A stretch of DNA of 18,563 nucleotides from Flavobacteriales bacterium UBA7382 (GCA_002469765.1 DKNS01000062.1:1-18563); one strand, 5' to 3'; shown: positions 8,476 to 16,966, counted from the first letter of the stretch. Notes: generated from the letters alone by a model not told the origin. Translations and numbers: made by a program.

Positions 8476-9222
8476 TCATCGAATGTCAAAATACAAATCG
8501 ACCGCGGTGCCTTCCGCCACGAACGGCGTTTCAGAAGGCACAATGTCCTGTCTTGCGACCACGGCGTTGGCTGAGTCTCGGGCGGTCTGCACCCTGGGTG
8601 CGTAGCCCACGTGGCCCAGGGCGAGCTTGCGACGCGAAAGCACCGCCGCAGCGTCTTGCAACGACAGGCCCGAAAGCCATGGCACCCGGGCCTCGTCAGA
8701 GCCCAACACCCCCACCACAAGAACCAAATCAGAGCCCTTGGGCAACCGCGTTTCGGAGTCCAGCACATTGCCGCGGTGCTCGAGACGGATGACTTTTCCC
8801 ATCAACAGCTGATTGGGCTCCTCAGCCATGGCAACTCTGAAGCCCCTGGTGGTCAAGATGCGCTCCACGAGTTTGGCGTCCTGTCCCTCTTGGTAGGACA
8901 CCGCCTCGTCTGGTGGTGTGATGCGGTGCGTGGTCAGCAAGATGCTGCGCCCCACCTTGACCGCACTTCCTGATGGGGGGTGCTGCTCCACAACCGCACC
9001 TGGCATGCCTGAGGGGAGGTAAATGGAATCCTGCCACACGCCCTCAAGTCCAAGCTTGCCCAAGGTGTCCAAGGCATCCCTGCGAGCCATGCCCGAAAGA
9101 TCAGGAATCTCTCGCTGTGCGGAAGGCCGGCTGTACAACTGCAACATGAAGAACGTGCCGACCAAGACGACAACCCAAGCCAGGGCCACCCCGCCGGCGT
9201 GTTTGGCCAACTCCTTCCACAT
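8476..9222 (-). CDS. Single-pass membrane protein with PASTA domains
   Basis: This 248-residue protein has a short N-terminal cytoplasmic segment, one membrane helix (about residues 12-29) and a periplasmic part made of about three PASTA-type repeats: roughly 36-100 (REIPDLSGM...VVEQHPPSGSAVKVG), 101-171 (degenerate, ending PKGSDLVLVVG) and 178-247 (RVPWLSGLS...VAEGTAVDLYF). PASTA domains in other bacteria bind muropeptides or peptidoglycan and are usually fused to Ser/Thr kinases or penicillin-binding proteins; neither partner is present here. Stand-alone PASTA proteins next to an RluD-type gene are, as I recall, common in Flavobacteriales. Its ATG overlaps the purL stop by one base (TGATG), which fixes the start and implies coupling. 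A role in cell-envelope sensing or cell-wall organisation is inference. Confidence 0.88.
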   Translation of the reverse strand: MWKELAKHAGGVALAWVVVLVGTFFMLQLYSRPSAQREIPDLSGMARRDALDTLGKLGLEGVWQDSIYLPSGMPGAVVEQHPPSGSAVKVGRSILLTTHRITPPDEAVSYQEGQDAKLVERILTTRGFRVAMAEEPNQLLMGKVIRLEHRGNVLDSETRLPKGSDLVLVVGVLGSDEARVPWLSGLSLQDAAAVLSRRKLALGHVGYAPRVQTARDSANAVVARQDIVPSETPFVAEGTAVDLYFDIR

Positions 9223-11468
9223 CAGTCCTCGGTCAAGATTTCTTCAAGGGCGTTGTCGAAGTATGCGCGCAGCTCCTCGCAGAAGCCGAAGTGCTTGTCG
9301 TCGACGACCAACTTGCCCTTGGTTACGTGACCGAGCAACGTCGGCTTGATGCCATGCGCCTCGCACACGTCGTAAAAATCGTCCTGATCCGATTCCCTCA
9401 GGGAAACCAACGCCCGGCCTTGGCCTTCTCCGAAGAGGAACGCATCCAATCGCACTTCATCGTCGGTGACGATGTCAAACCCAAGCCCACGTGGCATGGC
9501 CATTTCCAACAACGTCACAAACAAGCCGCCGTCAGCCACGTCGTGGGACGCCATCGCCAAATTCTTTTGGGCCACCTCCTGGAGGCAGGCGTGCAAGTGC
9601 CCTTCGTGCTCGAGGTCGAAGTGGGGCGCAGGCGAGCGCTCGATTCCCACCACATTGGCCAAATACTCGGAAGCGTTGATGCAATCAGTGCTCGGACCCA
9701 ATTGGAAAATGAGCTCGCCCTTCTCATTGAAGTCGAGGCCCGTGTGATGCTCGCGATCGTCCATGACCCCAACCATGCCGATGGTCGGCGTCGGGAACAC
9801 CGCTTGGGCGGACCCGTCGGGGTTGGCGGTCTGGTTGTAGAAACTCACATTTCCGCCAGTCACAGGCGTGTTGAAATGGCGACAGGCCCTTCCCATGCCC
9901 TGGATGGCCCCCACAAATTGCCAGTACACCTCAGGGTTGTATGGGTTGCCGAAGTTCAGGCAGTTCGTGATGGCAGATGGCACGGCGCCTGTGCAGCTGA
10001 TGTTGCGGGCCGCTTCCGCCACAGCAATCGCGGTCCCAACTTCTGGATCTGCTTCCACGTAGCGAGCGTTGCAGTCAACCGTCAAGGCCAAGGCTTTCTC
10101 TGTGCCTCGCACCGACACCACGCCGGCGTCAGACGGCCGGTTGGTCGTGCGATTGATGGTCCCAACCATGCTGTCGTACTGCTCCCAAACCCAGCGCTTC
10201 GAGGCAATGTTCGGAAGGCAAATCAACTTGTGGGCAATGTCCACACATTCATCTAGCGTGGGGACTGGCAAGCTCGTGGCGTCGAACGCTTGGGCTTCGG
10301 CGTACCAAGACGGCTCAGAGTATTCCCGCTCGTAAACGGGGGCCCCGCCGCCCAAAACGAGAGTGCTGCCCGGGACGTCGCCCACGAGCTCTCCATCCAT
10401 GTAGTAGCGAATGCGATCCCCTTCGGTGACCTCGCCGATGTGTTCGGCATGCAAATCCCACTTCTCAAAAATGGCTTTGACCTCTTCCTCTTGCCCCTGG
10501 CGGACCACCACGAGCATGCGCTCTTGAGATTCGCTCAACAAAATCTCGAACGGTTCCATGTCTTGTTGCCGGAGCGGCACACGGTCTAAGTGAATGTCCA
10601 TGCCGACATCCCCTGCAGCACTCATTTCCGAGGTTGAACAGGTGATGCCCGCAGCGCCCATGTCTTGCATGCCCACCACCGCGGTGGTTTTGGACAATTC
10701 AAGAGTGGCTTCAAGGAGCAACTTTTCTTGAAACGGATCGCCCACTTGCACCGACGGCAAATCGTCGGCACTTTCTTCCGTGATGTCTTTGGAGGCAAAA
10801 GACGCGCCTTGGATGCCATCCTTGCCCGTTGCCGAGCCCACGATGTAAACCGGATTGCCAGGACCAGAGGCCGTGGCAGAAATGATTTTGTCCGATTCTA
10901 AAATCCCCACCGACATCGCGTTCACGAGGGGGTTCACTTGATAACTCTTGTCGAAGTACAACTCTCCTCCCACGATGGGCACACCGAAGCTGTTTCCGTA
11001 GTCCCCAATGCCCTTGACCACCCCTTCGAGCAGCCACTTGGTGCGTGGGTTGCTCAGGTCGCCAAAGCGCAGGCTGTTCAACTGGGCAATGGGGCGCGCA
11101 CCCATGGTGAAGATGTCGCGGTTGATGCCGCCGACCCCGGTCGCCGCACCTTGGTAAGGTTCGATGGCTGAGGGGTGGTTGTGGCTCTCGATTTTGAACG
11201 CACACCCCAGGCCGTCCCCAATGTCCACAATGCCTGCGTTCTCTTCGCCTGCTTTCACGAGCATTTGTGGACCTTCCTTGGGGAGAGTCTTCAACCACTT
11301 GATGGAGTTCTTGTACGAGCAGTGCTCGCTCCACATCACCGAATACACGCACATCTCTGTGAAGTTGGGCGTGCGGCCGAGGATGGTGTTGATTAAGTCG
11401 AACTCTTCAGGGCGCAAGCCCATCTCTTGGGCTTGGTCGAGGGTTGCCGGTGCAATGGATGCCTTCAT
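9222..11468 (-). CDS. purL: Phosphoribosylformylglycinamidine synthase subunit PurL (small type)
   Basis: This 748-residue enzyme is the synthetase subunit for the fourth step of purine synthesis: it converts FGAR to FGAM using ATP and ammonia supplied by the glutaminase PurQ. Family motifs include MWSEHCSYKNS (45-55) with the catalytic His49, ESHNHPSAIEPYQGAATGVG (94-113) for ATP and substrate binding, MQDMGAAGI (267-275), and NCLNFGNPYNPE (502-513). The length is that of the small PurL found in Bacillus and Thermotoga, not the roughly 1300-residue fused form. No purS or purQ is visible here, so those subunits must be elsewhere. The start at 11468 is chosen because it gives the family N-terminus (TLDQAQEMGLRPEEF); upstream extensions run through the likely promoter into the divergent dtd gene. 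It is the first gene of a four-gene minus-strand operon. Confidence 0.95.
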   Translation of the reverse strand: MKASIAPATLDQAQEMGLRPEEFDLINTILGRTPNFTEMCVYSVMWSEHCSYKNSIKWLKTLPKEGPQMLVKAGEENAGIVDIGDGLGCAFKIESHNHPSAIEPYQGAATGVGGINRDIFTMGARPIAQLNSLRFGDLSNPRTKWLLEGVVKGIGDYGNSFGVPIVGGELYFDKSYQVNPLVNAMSVGILESDKIISATASGPGNPVYIVGSATGKDGIQGASFASKDITEESADDLPSVQVGDPFQEKLLLEATLELSKTTAVVGMQDMGAAGITCSTSEMSAAGDVGMDIHLDRVPLRQQDMEPFEILLSESQERMLVVVRQGQEEEVKAIFEKWDLHAEHIGEVTEGDRIRYYMDGELVGDVPGSTLVLGGGAPVYEREYSEPSWYAEAQAFDATSLPVPTLDECVDIAHKLICLPNIASKRWVWEQYDSMVGTINRTTNRPSDAGVVSVRGTEKALALTVDCNARYVEADPEVGTAIAVAEAARNISCTGAVPSAITNCLNFGNPYNPEVYWQFVGAIQGMGRACRHFNTPVTGGNVSFYNQTANPDGSAQAVFPTPTIGMVGVMDDREHHTGLDFNEKGELIFQLGPSTDCINASEYLANVVGIERSPAPHFDLEHEGHLHACLQEVAQKNLAMASHDVADGGLFVTLLEMAMPRGLGFDIVTDDEVRLDAFLFGEGQGRALVSLRESDQDDFYDVCEAHGIKPTLLGHVTKGKLVVDDKHFGFCEELRAYFDNALEEILTED

Positions 11469-11488
11469 GGGTCGGATTGAATCGAGCC

Positions 11489-11496
11489 CAAAAATA
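11489..11496 (-). promoter_or_regulatory. Candidate -7 promoter element for the purL operon
   Basis: On the minus strand this reads TATTTTTG, an exact match to the Bacteroidota -7 consensus TAnnTTTG. It sits 20 bases before the purL ATG in the 108-base gap between purL and dtd. No good TTG -33 element is found at the usual distance, so the call rests on one box and its position. The rest of the gap (11469-11576) shows no hairpin or recognisable riboswitch. Confidence 0.4.
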
Positions 11497-11576
11497 CACC
11501 TCTCCATTGGCCTGCCATCGCCCATCCCTATGCTTTTCAGGCATCTTTTCCACGTCTTGTCCCCGTATTTTGCAGC

Positions 11577-12029
11577 ATGCGTGTGGTCGTGCAACGGGCA
11601 AGCCAAGCCCAAGTGAAGGTGAACGGAGTTCCGTACGGGGACATCCAGCGCGGGTTGGTGGTGCTCGTCGGCATTGAGGACGCAGACACCGAGGCAGACG
11701 CCGATTGGCTCGCCGCCAAGCTCGTTCGCCTCCGGATCTTCAGCGACGACGAGGGGAAGATGAATGCGAATGTCCAGGACGTGGCGGGCGGCATGATGGT
11801 CGTCAGCCAATTCACCCTGCACGCCAAGACCAAAAAAGGCACACGGCCGTCGTTCATCCGGGCGGCCCACCCCGACCACGCCACCCCCCTCTACGAGCAT
11901 TTTGTCGCGGCGTGCTCCCGCGAACTCGGCCAGGATGTGGCGACCGGTGTGTTTGGCGCCGACATGCAAGTTGAATTGACCAACGATGGCCCCGTGACCA
12001 TTTGGATGGACACCCAAAACAAAGAATGA
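11577..12029 (+). CDS. dtd: D-aminoacyl-tRNA deacylase (DTD)
   Basis: This 150-residue enzyme removes D-amino acids (and glycine mischarged on tRNA-Ala) from tRNAs, a proofreading step in translation. The length is normal for the family. The start MRVVVQRAS is typical. The active-site motifs are SQFTL (77-81), with KGTRPSF just after (87-93), and NDGPVT (136-141), whose Gly138-cis-Pro139 pair excludes L-amino acids. It is the first gene of a plus-strand group divergent from purL, and its stop overlaps the next start as ATGA. Confidence 0.96.
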   Translation: MRVVVQRASQAQVKVNGVPYGDIQRGLVVLVGIEDADTEADADWLAAKLVRLRIFSDDEGKMNANVQDVAGGMMVVSQFTLHAKTKKGTRPSFIRAAHPDHATPLYEHFVAACSRELGQDVATGVFGADMQVELTNDGPVTIWMDTQNKE

Positions 12030-12397
12030 TGGACCCCTTGGAATTCGCTGCCCCGCAAGACAACGACCTCACACTTCGCGAGGCCCAAAACCAAGTTCAC
12101 CTATGGATCAAAACCGTTGGGGTGCGCTACTTCAATGAACTCACCAATCTCGCCATCCTCACTGAAGAGGTGGGCGAGCTCGCCCGCATTTTGGCCAGGC
12201 GTTACGGCGAACAAAGCGAAAAGCCGAGCGACGCTGGCCGAGACTTGGGCGACGAAATGGCCGACGTCCTTTGGGTGCTCATGGCCTTGGCCAACCAAAC
12301 CGGAGTCGACCTGACTGCGGCGTTGGAGGGCAACGTGGCCAAAAAGACACGCCGCGACCAAGACCGCCACAAGAACAACCCCAAGCTCCAACCATGA
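12026..12397 (+). CDS. MazG-like nucleotide pyrophosphohydrolase
   Basis: This 123-residue protein is an all-helical MazG-superfamily enzyme, which hydrolyses NTPs or dNTPs (often damaged or non-canonical) to the monophosphate and pyrophosphate. The metal-binding pattern is present: Glu47, Glu48 and Glu51 in TEEVGELAR, then Glu77 and Asp80 in GDEMADVLW. Its size is that of single-domain members, not full MazG. The chosen ATG at 12026 overlaps the dtd stop (ATGA); a second ATG at 12029 follows directly and is equally possible. Pairing with dtd is, as I recall, common in Flavobacteriales. The exact nucleotide substrate cannot be told. Confidence 0.88.
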   Translation: MMDPLEFAAPQDNDLTLREAQNQVHLWIKTVGVRYFNELTNLAILTEEVGELARILARRYGEQSEKPSDAGRDLGDEMADVLWVLMALANQTGVDLTAALEGNVAKKTRRDQDRHKNNPKLQP

Positions 12398-15333
12398 TGC
12401 CCCTTCACCTCACCTTTCGATGTGCGATCGCCCTTCTCCTTTTGGTGTCAGGGCTCGACGCCAAAGCCCAATCCTGGGGAGCCTCCTCCACCCAAGAGCG
12501 CGAAGCCGTCCGAGCCGACCGCGACGCCATGATGGCGTTGTCTTGGACAAGCGGGTTGGACCTGCACAACATAGGCCCCGGGGTCATGGGTGGTCGGGTG
12601 GTGGATTTGGCTGTGGTGGGCGACACCACATACGTGGCCTACGCCACCGGCGGACTCTGGAAGACCGTCAATCACGGAACGACCTTCGAGCCGTTGCTTG
12701 AAGCGACCACCATGCTTGGCGCGGTGGACGCGCATCCTTCCGGCCGGATCTTGGTCGGCTCCGGCGAGGTGAATTCCTCGCGCAGCTCTTACGCTGGAGA
12801 CGGCGTGTACCTCAGCAACGATGGAGGACGCACCTGGACACACGTTGGGCTCGCGGAAACCCACCACATCGGACGCGTGCGCATCGACCCGAACCGCCCC
12901 GACCGCATGTGGGTGGCGGCCTTGGGCGAATTGTACTCGAAGAACCACGGAGGCGGTGTCTACCGCACTGAGGACGGCGGCACCTCTTGGACACGCGTGT
13001 TGACGGTACAAGGGGACTCGAAATCGGTCGTCGGCGCCGTGGACCTTGTGGTCGACCAACGCAACCCTGACCACCTCTACGCCGCAACATGGGACCGCAC
13101 CCGTCGCGCCCACGAATTCACAGAAGCCGGCCTAGGCTCTGGAATATGGGAGTCTCAAGACGGCGGCGACACGTGGACCCGCATTTCCCAGCTGGGGGGA
13201 TTTCCTGAAGGCTCCGACGCCGGACGTATCGGCCTGGCCCACCATGCGCAATCCAACACGCTTTACGCCCTGGTCGACAACCAAGCCTCCAGGCCGCAAG
13301 ACGATTTCAAAACCCAAGATGACGGATTGACTCCGTCATCCTTCTTGGACATGGAAGTTGAGGCCTTCCTGAATCTGGACAACGACTCCCTGCAGACCTA
13401 CCTTGACAAGAACGGATTTCAAACTGCAGACAGCGCAGCTTCCATCAAGGCCCGTGTCCAACATGGCGAACTCACCCCTCGGGACCTGCATGAATACCTC
13501 TACGACGGAAACGCAGCGTTGTTTGACACGGAAATCGTCGGCCCTGAACTGTACGAATTTCAAGAGGGGGCGTGGCGGCGGACCCATGAAGGTTGGCTGG
13601 ACGACGTGTGGTACACTTACGGATACTACTTCGGCACCATCAGCGTAGACCCCACCGACGTCGAAACCGTGTACATCGCAGGCGTGCCTCTTTTGAAGTC
13701 GACTGACGGAGGCCAAACATTTGAGCACATTGGCGCCCCCAACGTCCACGTCGATCACCACAAGGTTTGGATTGACCCCAACAACCCGAGGCATGTGCTC
13801 AATGGCAACGACGGCGGAATGAACGTCTCATGGGATGGCGGTCAATCCTGGATCAAATGCAACAGCCCGAGTGTGGGCCAATTTTACGCCGTGGAGGTCG
13901 ACGATGCCGAGCCGTACAACGTCTACGGTGGGCTGCAGGACAACGGCACTTGGAAGGGCCCACACACCCATGAAGAAAACCGCGCGTGGCATCAAACTGG
14001 CCAGCACCCCTACCGCGGCTTGGGTGGCGGCGATGGTATGCAGATCGAAGTGGATCGCCGAAATGCGGACATGGTGTTCACGGGCTACCAGTTTGGCTGG
14101 TACCGTCGGTCCAATCTGGCCACCGGCGAATCCGCCAGCCTTCACCCCAACCACGACCTGGGTGAAACCCCGCTTCGGTGGAATTGGCAAACACCCATCC
14201 TGCTGAGCAGGCACCAACAAGACATCTTGTACATGGGATCCAACAAGCTTCACCGCTCCATGGACCAAGGGGACACGTGGGAAACGCTCAGCGGAGACTT
14301 GACCCGTGGCGGACTTCCTGGGAACGTGCCGTTCGGGACCTTGACCACCCTGGCCGAACACCCCAACCGGTTCGGTCAATTAGCGGCGGGCAGCGACGAC
14401 GGCCTCGTGCACGTGTCCATGGACGGGGGCCACTCCTGGACCCAACTGGCCATGCCCATTTCCACATCGCTGGGCAAAGGCGACGACCTCAAGCACGCCT
14501 GGGTCACCGAAGTGATGTGGTCACACCATGACGCCGACCTCCTTGTGGTGGCGTTGAACGGATACCGGCACGACGCGATGGACGCCTGGGTGTTCGGGAC
14601 GCACAACGGCGGAAAAACGTGGGATCGTTGGAGCAACGACTTGCCTTCGGAGCCTGTCAATGCCCTCGTCGAATTGCAAGACCATCCTGGGTGGTGGGTC
14701 GTGGGCACCGACGGTGGGGCCTACCTCACAACCAACAGCGGCGAATCGTTCAGTGCACTGCACCGTGACTTGCCCCGCGTGCCCGTGCACGACTTGGTCG
14801 TCCAAGAACGCGAAAACGACTTGATTGTCGGCACCCACGGAAGAGGCATCTACCGAATGGACCTGTCAAGCCTGGACGCTGTGACGTCCACCACCTTGGA
14901 CACCCGGCCCTTGGAATTCGTGAGCGCGAAGGTGGAGGTCGCGCGACGGGAAGATTGGAACGAGCGCGGGTGGGCGTGGTCCGAACCGGAAGAACCCAAG
15001 GCCATGTGCTGGGTTTGGTCTCCAGTGGACGGTACCGCTCAAGTGGAAGTCAGGACCATGCCATCTTCCAAGGAAGAACAGGGTGGGGCCAGCGGCCTCA
15101 GTGCCGACCAAATCCTCGACCAACTCCAAACCCAGGAAGGCCGGGTGTACGAACGGAGCGAACTGAAGTTGGTGAGGGGCATGCAACAAGTGTCCATCTC
15201 ACTGCTGGACGGTGAAGAACACATTCCTGCGAACACGTACAAGGTGACGCTGAAGGTGGACGACCTCGAGGCACGCATTCGCCTTGAATGCAACACCGAG
15301 CTCGTCGTGGGCGAGGACGGTGTCAAGCCTTGA
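12394..15333 (+). CDS. Exported Asp-box beta-propeller protein (sortilin/VPS10-like, 'glycosyl hydrolase' family)
   Basis: This 979-residue protein has a signal peptide (cleavage near AKA|QS, residue 26) and then beta-propeller repeats marked by Asp boxes (S-x-D-G-G-x-T-W): residues 141-148, 192-199, 254-261, 436-443, 479-486, 622-629 (variant), 675-682, 736-743 and 780-786 (variant). Homologues in Bacteroidota are annotated as glycosyl hydrolase or VPS10-domain proteins, but I see no proven catalytic residues. Residues about 306-395 interrupt the repeats with a helical, charged segment (LQTYLDKNGF...TPRDLHEYL), which I recall as normal for this family. The last 150 residues (about 830-979) form a separate small domain. 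There is no T9SS sorting tail, so it probably stays periplasmic or leaves by another route. The ATG at 12394 overlaps the MazG-like stop (ATGA); the next codon is also ATG. Its end overlaps the convergent nadE by 11 bases. Confidence 0.85.
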   Translation: MMPLHLTFRCAIALLLLVSGLDAKAQSWGASSTQEREAVRADRDAMMALSWTSGLDLHNIGPGVMGGRVVDLAVVGDTTYVAYATGGLWKTVNHGTTFEPLLEATTMLGAVDAHPSGRILVGSGEVNSSRSSYAGDGVYLSNDGGRTWTHVGLAETHHIGRVRIDPNRPDRMWVAALGELYSKNHGGGVYRTEDGGTSWTRVLTVQGDSKSVVGAVDLVVDQRNPDHLYAATWDRTRRAHEFTEAGLGSGIWESQDGGDTWTRISQLGGFPEGSDAGRIGLAHHAQSNTLYALVDNQASRPQDDFKTQDDGLTPSSFLDMEVEAFLNLDNDSLQTYLDKNGFQTADSAASIKARVQHGELTPRDLHEYLYDGNAALFDTEIVGPELYEFQEGAWRRTHEGWLDDVWYTYGYYFGTISVDPTDVETVYIAGVPLLKSTDGGQTFEHIGAPNVHVDHHKVWIDPNNPRHVLNGNDGGMNVSWDGGQSWIKCNSPSVGQFYAVEVDDAEPYNVYGGLQDNGTWKGPHTHEENRAWHQTGQHPYRGLGGGDGMQIEVDRRNADMVFTGYQFGWYRRSNLATGESASLHPNHDLGETPLRWNWQTPILLSRHQQDILYMGSNKLHRSMDQGDTWETLSGDLTRGGLPGNVPFGTLTTLAEHPNRFGQLAAGSDDGLVHVSMDGGHSWTQLAMPISTSLGKGDDLKHAWVTEVMWSHHDADLLVVALNGYRHDAMDAWVFGTHNGGKTWDRWSNDLPSEPVNALVELQDHPGWWVVGTDGGAYLTTNSGESFSALHRDLPRVPVHDLVVQERENDLIVGTHGRGIYRMDLSSLDAVTSTTLDTRPLEFVSAKVEVARREDWNERGWAWSEPEEPKAMCWVWSPVDGTAQVEVRTMPSSKEEQGGASGLSADQILDQLQTQEGRVYERSELKLVRGMQQVSISLLDGEEHIPANTYKVTLKVDDLEARIRLECNTELVVGEDGVKP

Positions 15334-16138
15334 ACCGCACGCTGTCTGGCACGTCGCACACAGGAATGGGTTCCATCTTGTGCTTGTTTGCACGGTGGAA
15401 CCGTCTGTAAGTGGCCAGCACTTCTTGCTGCCGCCAAGGTAAATTTGCTTCCTCTTCTTGCGAAGGACCCCTGGATTCCCACACCATGGCCCATTCCAAT
15501 TCAGGGTACGTGGCGCCCAACTGATCCTCGTCGGTGCGGTCGTCCCCCCAAAGGCCATCCGTGGGTGCGGCCTGCTGGATCTCTTGGATGACTCCAAGGT
15601 GCGCCGCCAACACGAAGACCTCGGTTTTATTCAAGTCGGCGATGGGTGAAAGGTCCACCCCACCGTCACCGTATTTGGTGTAGAAACCCACCCCAAAGTC
15701 CTCCACTTTGTTGCCCGTGCCGGCCACCAGGGACTTCGCTCTCTGGGCCAAGGCGTAGAGCGTGGTCATCCGCAAGCGCGCACGCGAATTGGCCATGGCC
15801 AACCCACGGCTTTCGTCTGGGCCGTCGGGCAACACTTTTGAGAATGTGTCGTACACCTCAGTCAAGGAGACCGTCGACCTCCGCACCCGGGCATGCTCGG
15901 CGCACAACACTTCGATGTGCTTCGATGCGCGGGACACCTGCTCGGGCGCCTGGCGGATGGGCATTTCTACGCACACGGTCGGCGCACCCGTCAAGGCGCA
16001 CAAGGTGGATGTGACTGCCGAGTCAATCCCCCCCGACACCCCCACAACCCAACCTTCCATGCCGGAACCTTCGAGGTAAGATTGAAGCCACGCCACGATG
16101 TGCTCGGTGACAGCTTCAGGATTCATGGCTTGAGTCAT
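15323..16138 (-). CDS. nadE: NH3-dependent NAD+ synthetase
   Basis: This 271-residue enzyme carries out the last step of NAD+ synthesis, amidating nicotinate adenine dinucleotide using ATP and ammonia. The ATP-pyrophosphatase P-loop is at 35-40 (SGGIDS). The family segments GTGNKVEDFGVGFYTKYGDGGVDLSPIADLNKTEV (about 140-174; key residues Asn143, Glu146, Lys155, Asp158 and Asp162) are intact. There is no N-terminal glutaminase domain, so ammonia rather than glutamine is the expected nitrogen donor. Two starts are possible, at 16138 and at 16126; I keep the first. It follows the PorT-like gene after 12 bases and is likely in the same transcript. The 3' end overlaps the propeller gene on the other strand by 11 bases. 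Confidence 0.95.
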   Translation of the reverse strand: MTQAMNPEAVTEHIVAWLQSYLEGSGMEGWVVGVSGGIDSAVTSTLCALTGAPTVCVEMPIRQAPEQVSRASKHIEVLCAEHARVRRSTVSLTEVYDTFSKVLPDGPDESRGLAMANSRARLRMTTLYALAQRAKSLVAGTGNKVEDFGVGFYTKYGDGGVDLSPIADLNKTEVFVLAAHLGVIQEIQQAAPTDGLWGDDRTDEDQLGATYPELEWAMVWESRGPSQEEEANLPWRQQEVLATYRRFHRANKHKMEPIPVCDVPDSVRFKA

Positions 16139-16150
16139 GTTTGCAAAGGT

Positions 16151-16921
16151 TCAAAAGACAACGCCCACACTCAACGCCAGGTAGCTGTCGTGGCCATCTA
16201 AGGCCGTGGTGAGCGGCTCGCCGGCCGCAGATAGCCTTGGCTCCCCTGTGCCATCCACCTTGACAACGTCGAGCCCTTTGTGGGTGTTGAACAGGCTGTT
16301 GTTGTAGGTCAACCCCACCATCAAAGAGGTGGGGCCTGAGATTTTCCGCTCCAAACCCACCCCCACAATCAAGGAAGCGCGAAACAACGTGGTGAAGTCC
16401 CCGTTAATCACATCCTCAATGACCGGCTCATCGGATTGCCATAAATCTTCCTCCTTCATGTAACCCTCCTGCCTGCTCTCAACAGCCTCCCGACGGGTGT
16501 TCAGCCCCAAGCCCGCGCCGAACCGTCCGAAGTAGGTGGTGTACCCAATCTCCTTGGTCCTGAATTTGAACGTCAGGGGCAACTCCACGTATTGGTTGTT
16601 GAAGTTGCGGGTGACCCGACTCAAGGTCGAATCCGTGGTGGGCTCCCAGTACTCGATTTGGCTCCCCGTCCGGAAGACATGCACACCCGTTCCGAATGCG
16701 TAAGTATCTGAAAACATGATGTCTGCCATGAACTGATAGCCAAAATGGGCGCGCCCTCCGTTGGTCGCATGTTCAAAGTCGCGGGAGTTCATCCAAGACA
16801 CGTTGGGATCCATGGCCAAGCCCATTCTGAACCCATGGCCTTGTCCCCATGCTGAAGTCAACACCCCAACCCAAAAGAGGGCCCACAGGCCAAATTCTTT
16901 GCACATCTTTGTCTGCGTCAT
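16151..16921 (-). CDS. PorT-like outer-membrane beta-barrel protein
   Basis: This 256-residue protein has a signal peptide (hydrophobic core about 11-24, likely cleavage AWG|QG near residue 27). Alternating strands typical of an eight-stranded outer-membrane barrel follow, ending with Phe256, the residue recognised by the BAM insertion machinery. The motif NQYVELPLTFKFR (about 109-121) and the strand FGRFGAGLGL (131-140) match the PorT/OMP_b-brl_2 group of the Bacteroidota. PorT itself is needed for T9SS, and the next gene over is gldB, which makes a gliding or secretion link attractive, but this barrel family is large and I cannot name this one PorT. The start at 16921 is chosen by the signal peptide; Met6 at 16906 is an alternative. 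A longer open frame to 17956 is an antisense artefact of gldB. Confidence 0.82.
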   Translation of the reverse strand: MTQTKMCKEFGLWALFWVGVLTSAWGQGHGFRMGLAMDPNVSWMNSRDFEHATNGGRAHFGYQFMADIMFSDTYAFGTGVHVFRTGSQIEYWEPTTDSTLSRVTRNFNNQYVELPLTFKFRTKEIGYTTYFGRFGAGLGLNTRREAVESRQEGYMKEEDLWQSDEPVIEDVINGDFTTLFRASLIVGVGLERKISGPTSLMVGLTYNNSLFNTHKGLDVVKVDGTGEPRLSAAGEPLTTALDGHDSYLALSVGVVF

Positions 16922-16938
16922 CGTTCCCACGGTTTGTC

Positions 16939-16946
16939 CAAATCTA
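16939..16946 (-). promoter_or_regulatory. Candidate -7 promoter element for the barrel-nadE unit
   Basis: On the minus strand this reads TAGATTTG, an exact match to the Bacteroidota TAnnTTTG box, 17 bases before the barrel gene ATG. A TTG lies further upstream but about 28 bases away, too far for the normal spacing. It lies in the 45-base gap shared with the divergent gldB, so the promoters of both units must be nearly back to back or overlap coding sequence. Confidence 0.4.
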
Positions 16947-16966
16947 CCACCCTCCTTCAGCCACCC

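Noticed and set aside
9291..10256. 321-codon open frame antisense to purL
   Set aside because: It lies wholly within purL on the other strand and has shadow-like composition with no motif.
11566..11572. TATTTTG just before dtd as a promoter box
   Set aside because: It is one base short of the TAnnTTTG consensus, only 4 bases from the ATG, and has no TTG box upstream. It would imply a leaderless transcript; possible but not supported enough to list.
11469..11576. Purine riboswitch ahead of purL
   Set aside because: No paired helices or conserved aptamer core are visible in this 108-base gap, which also serves dtd.
11469..12017. N-terminal extension of purL, antisense to dtd
   Set aside because: The PurL family N-terminus begins at 11468, and the extension covers dtd and the likely promoter.
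13309..13578. Helical insertion in the propeller protein as a novel domain or fusion
   Set aside because: As I recall, homologues in the same family carry a similar segment (Leu/Lys-rich helix then LFDT-like motif), so it looks normal.
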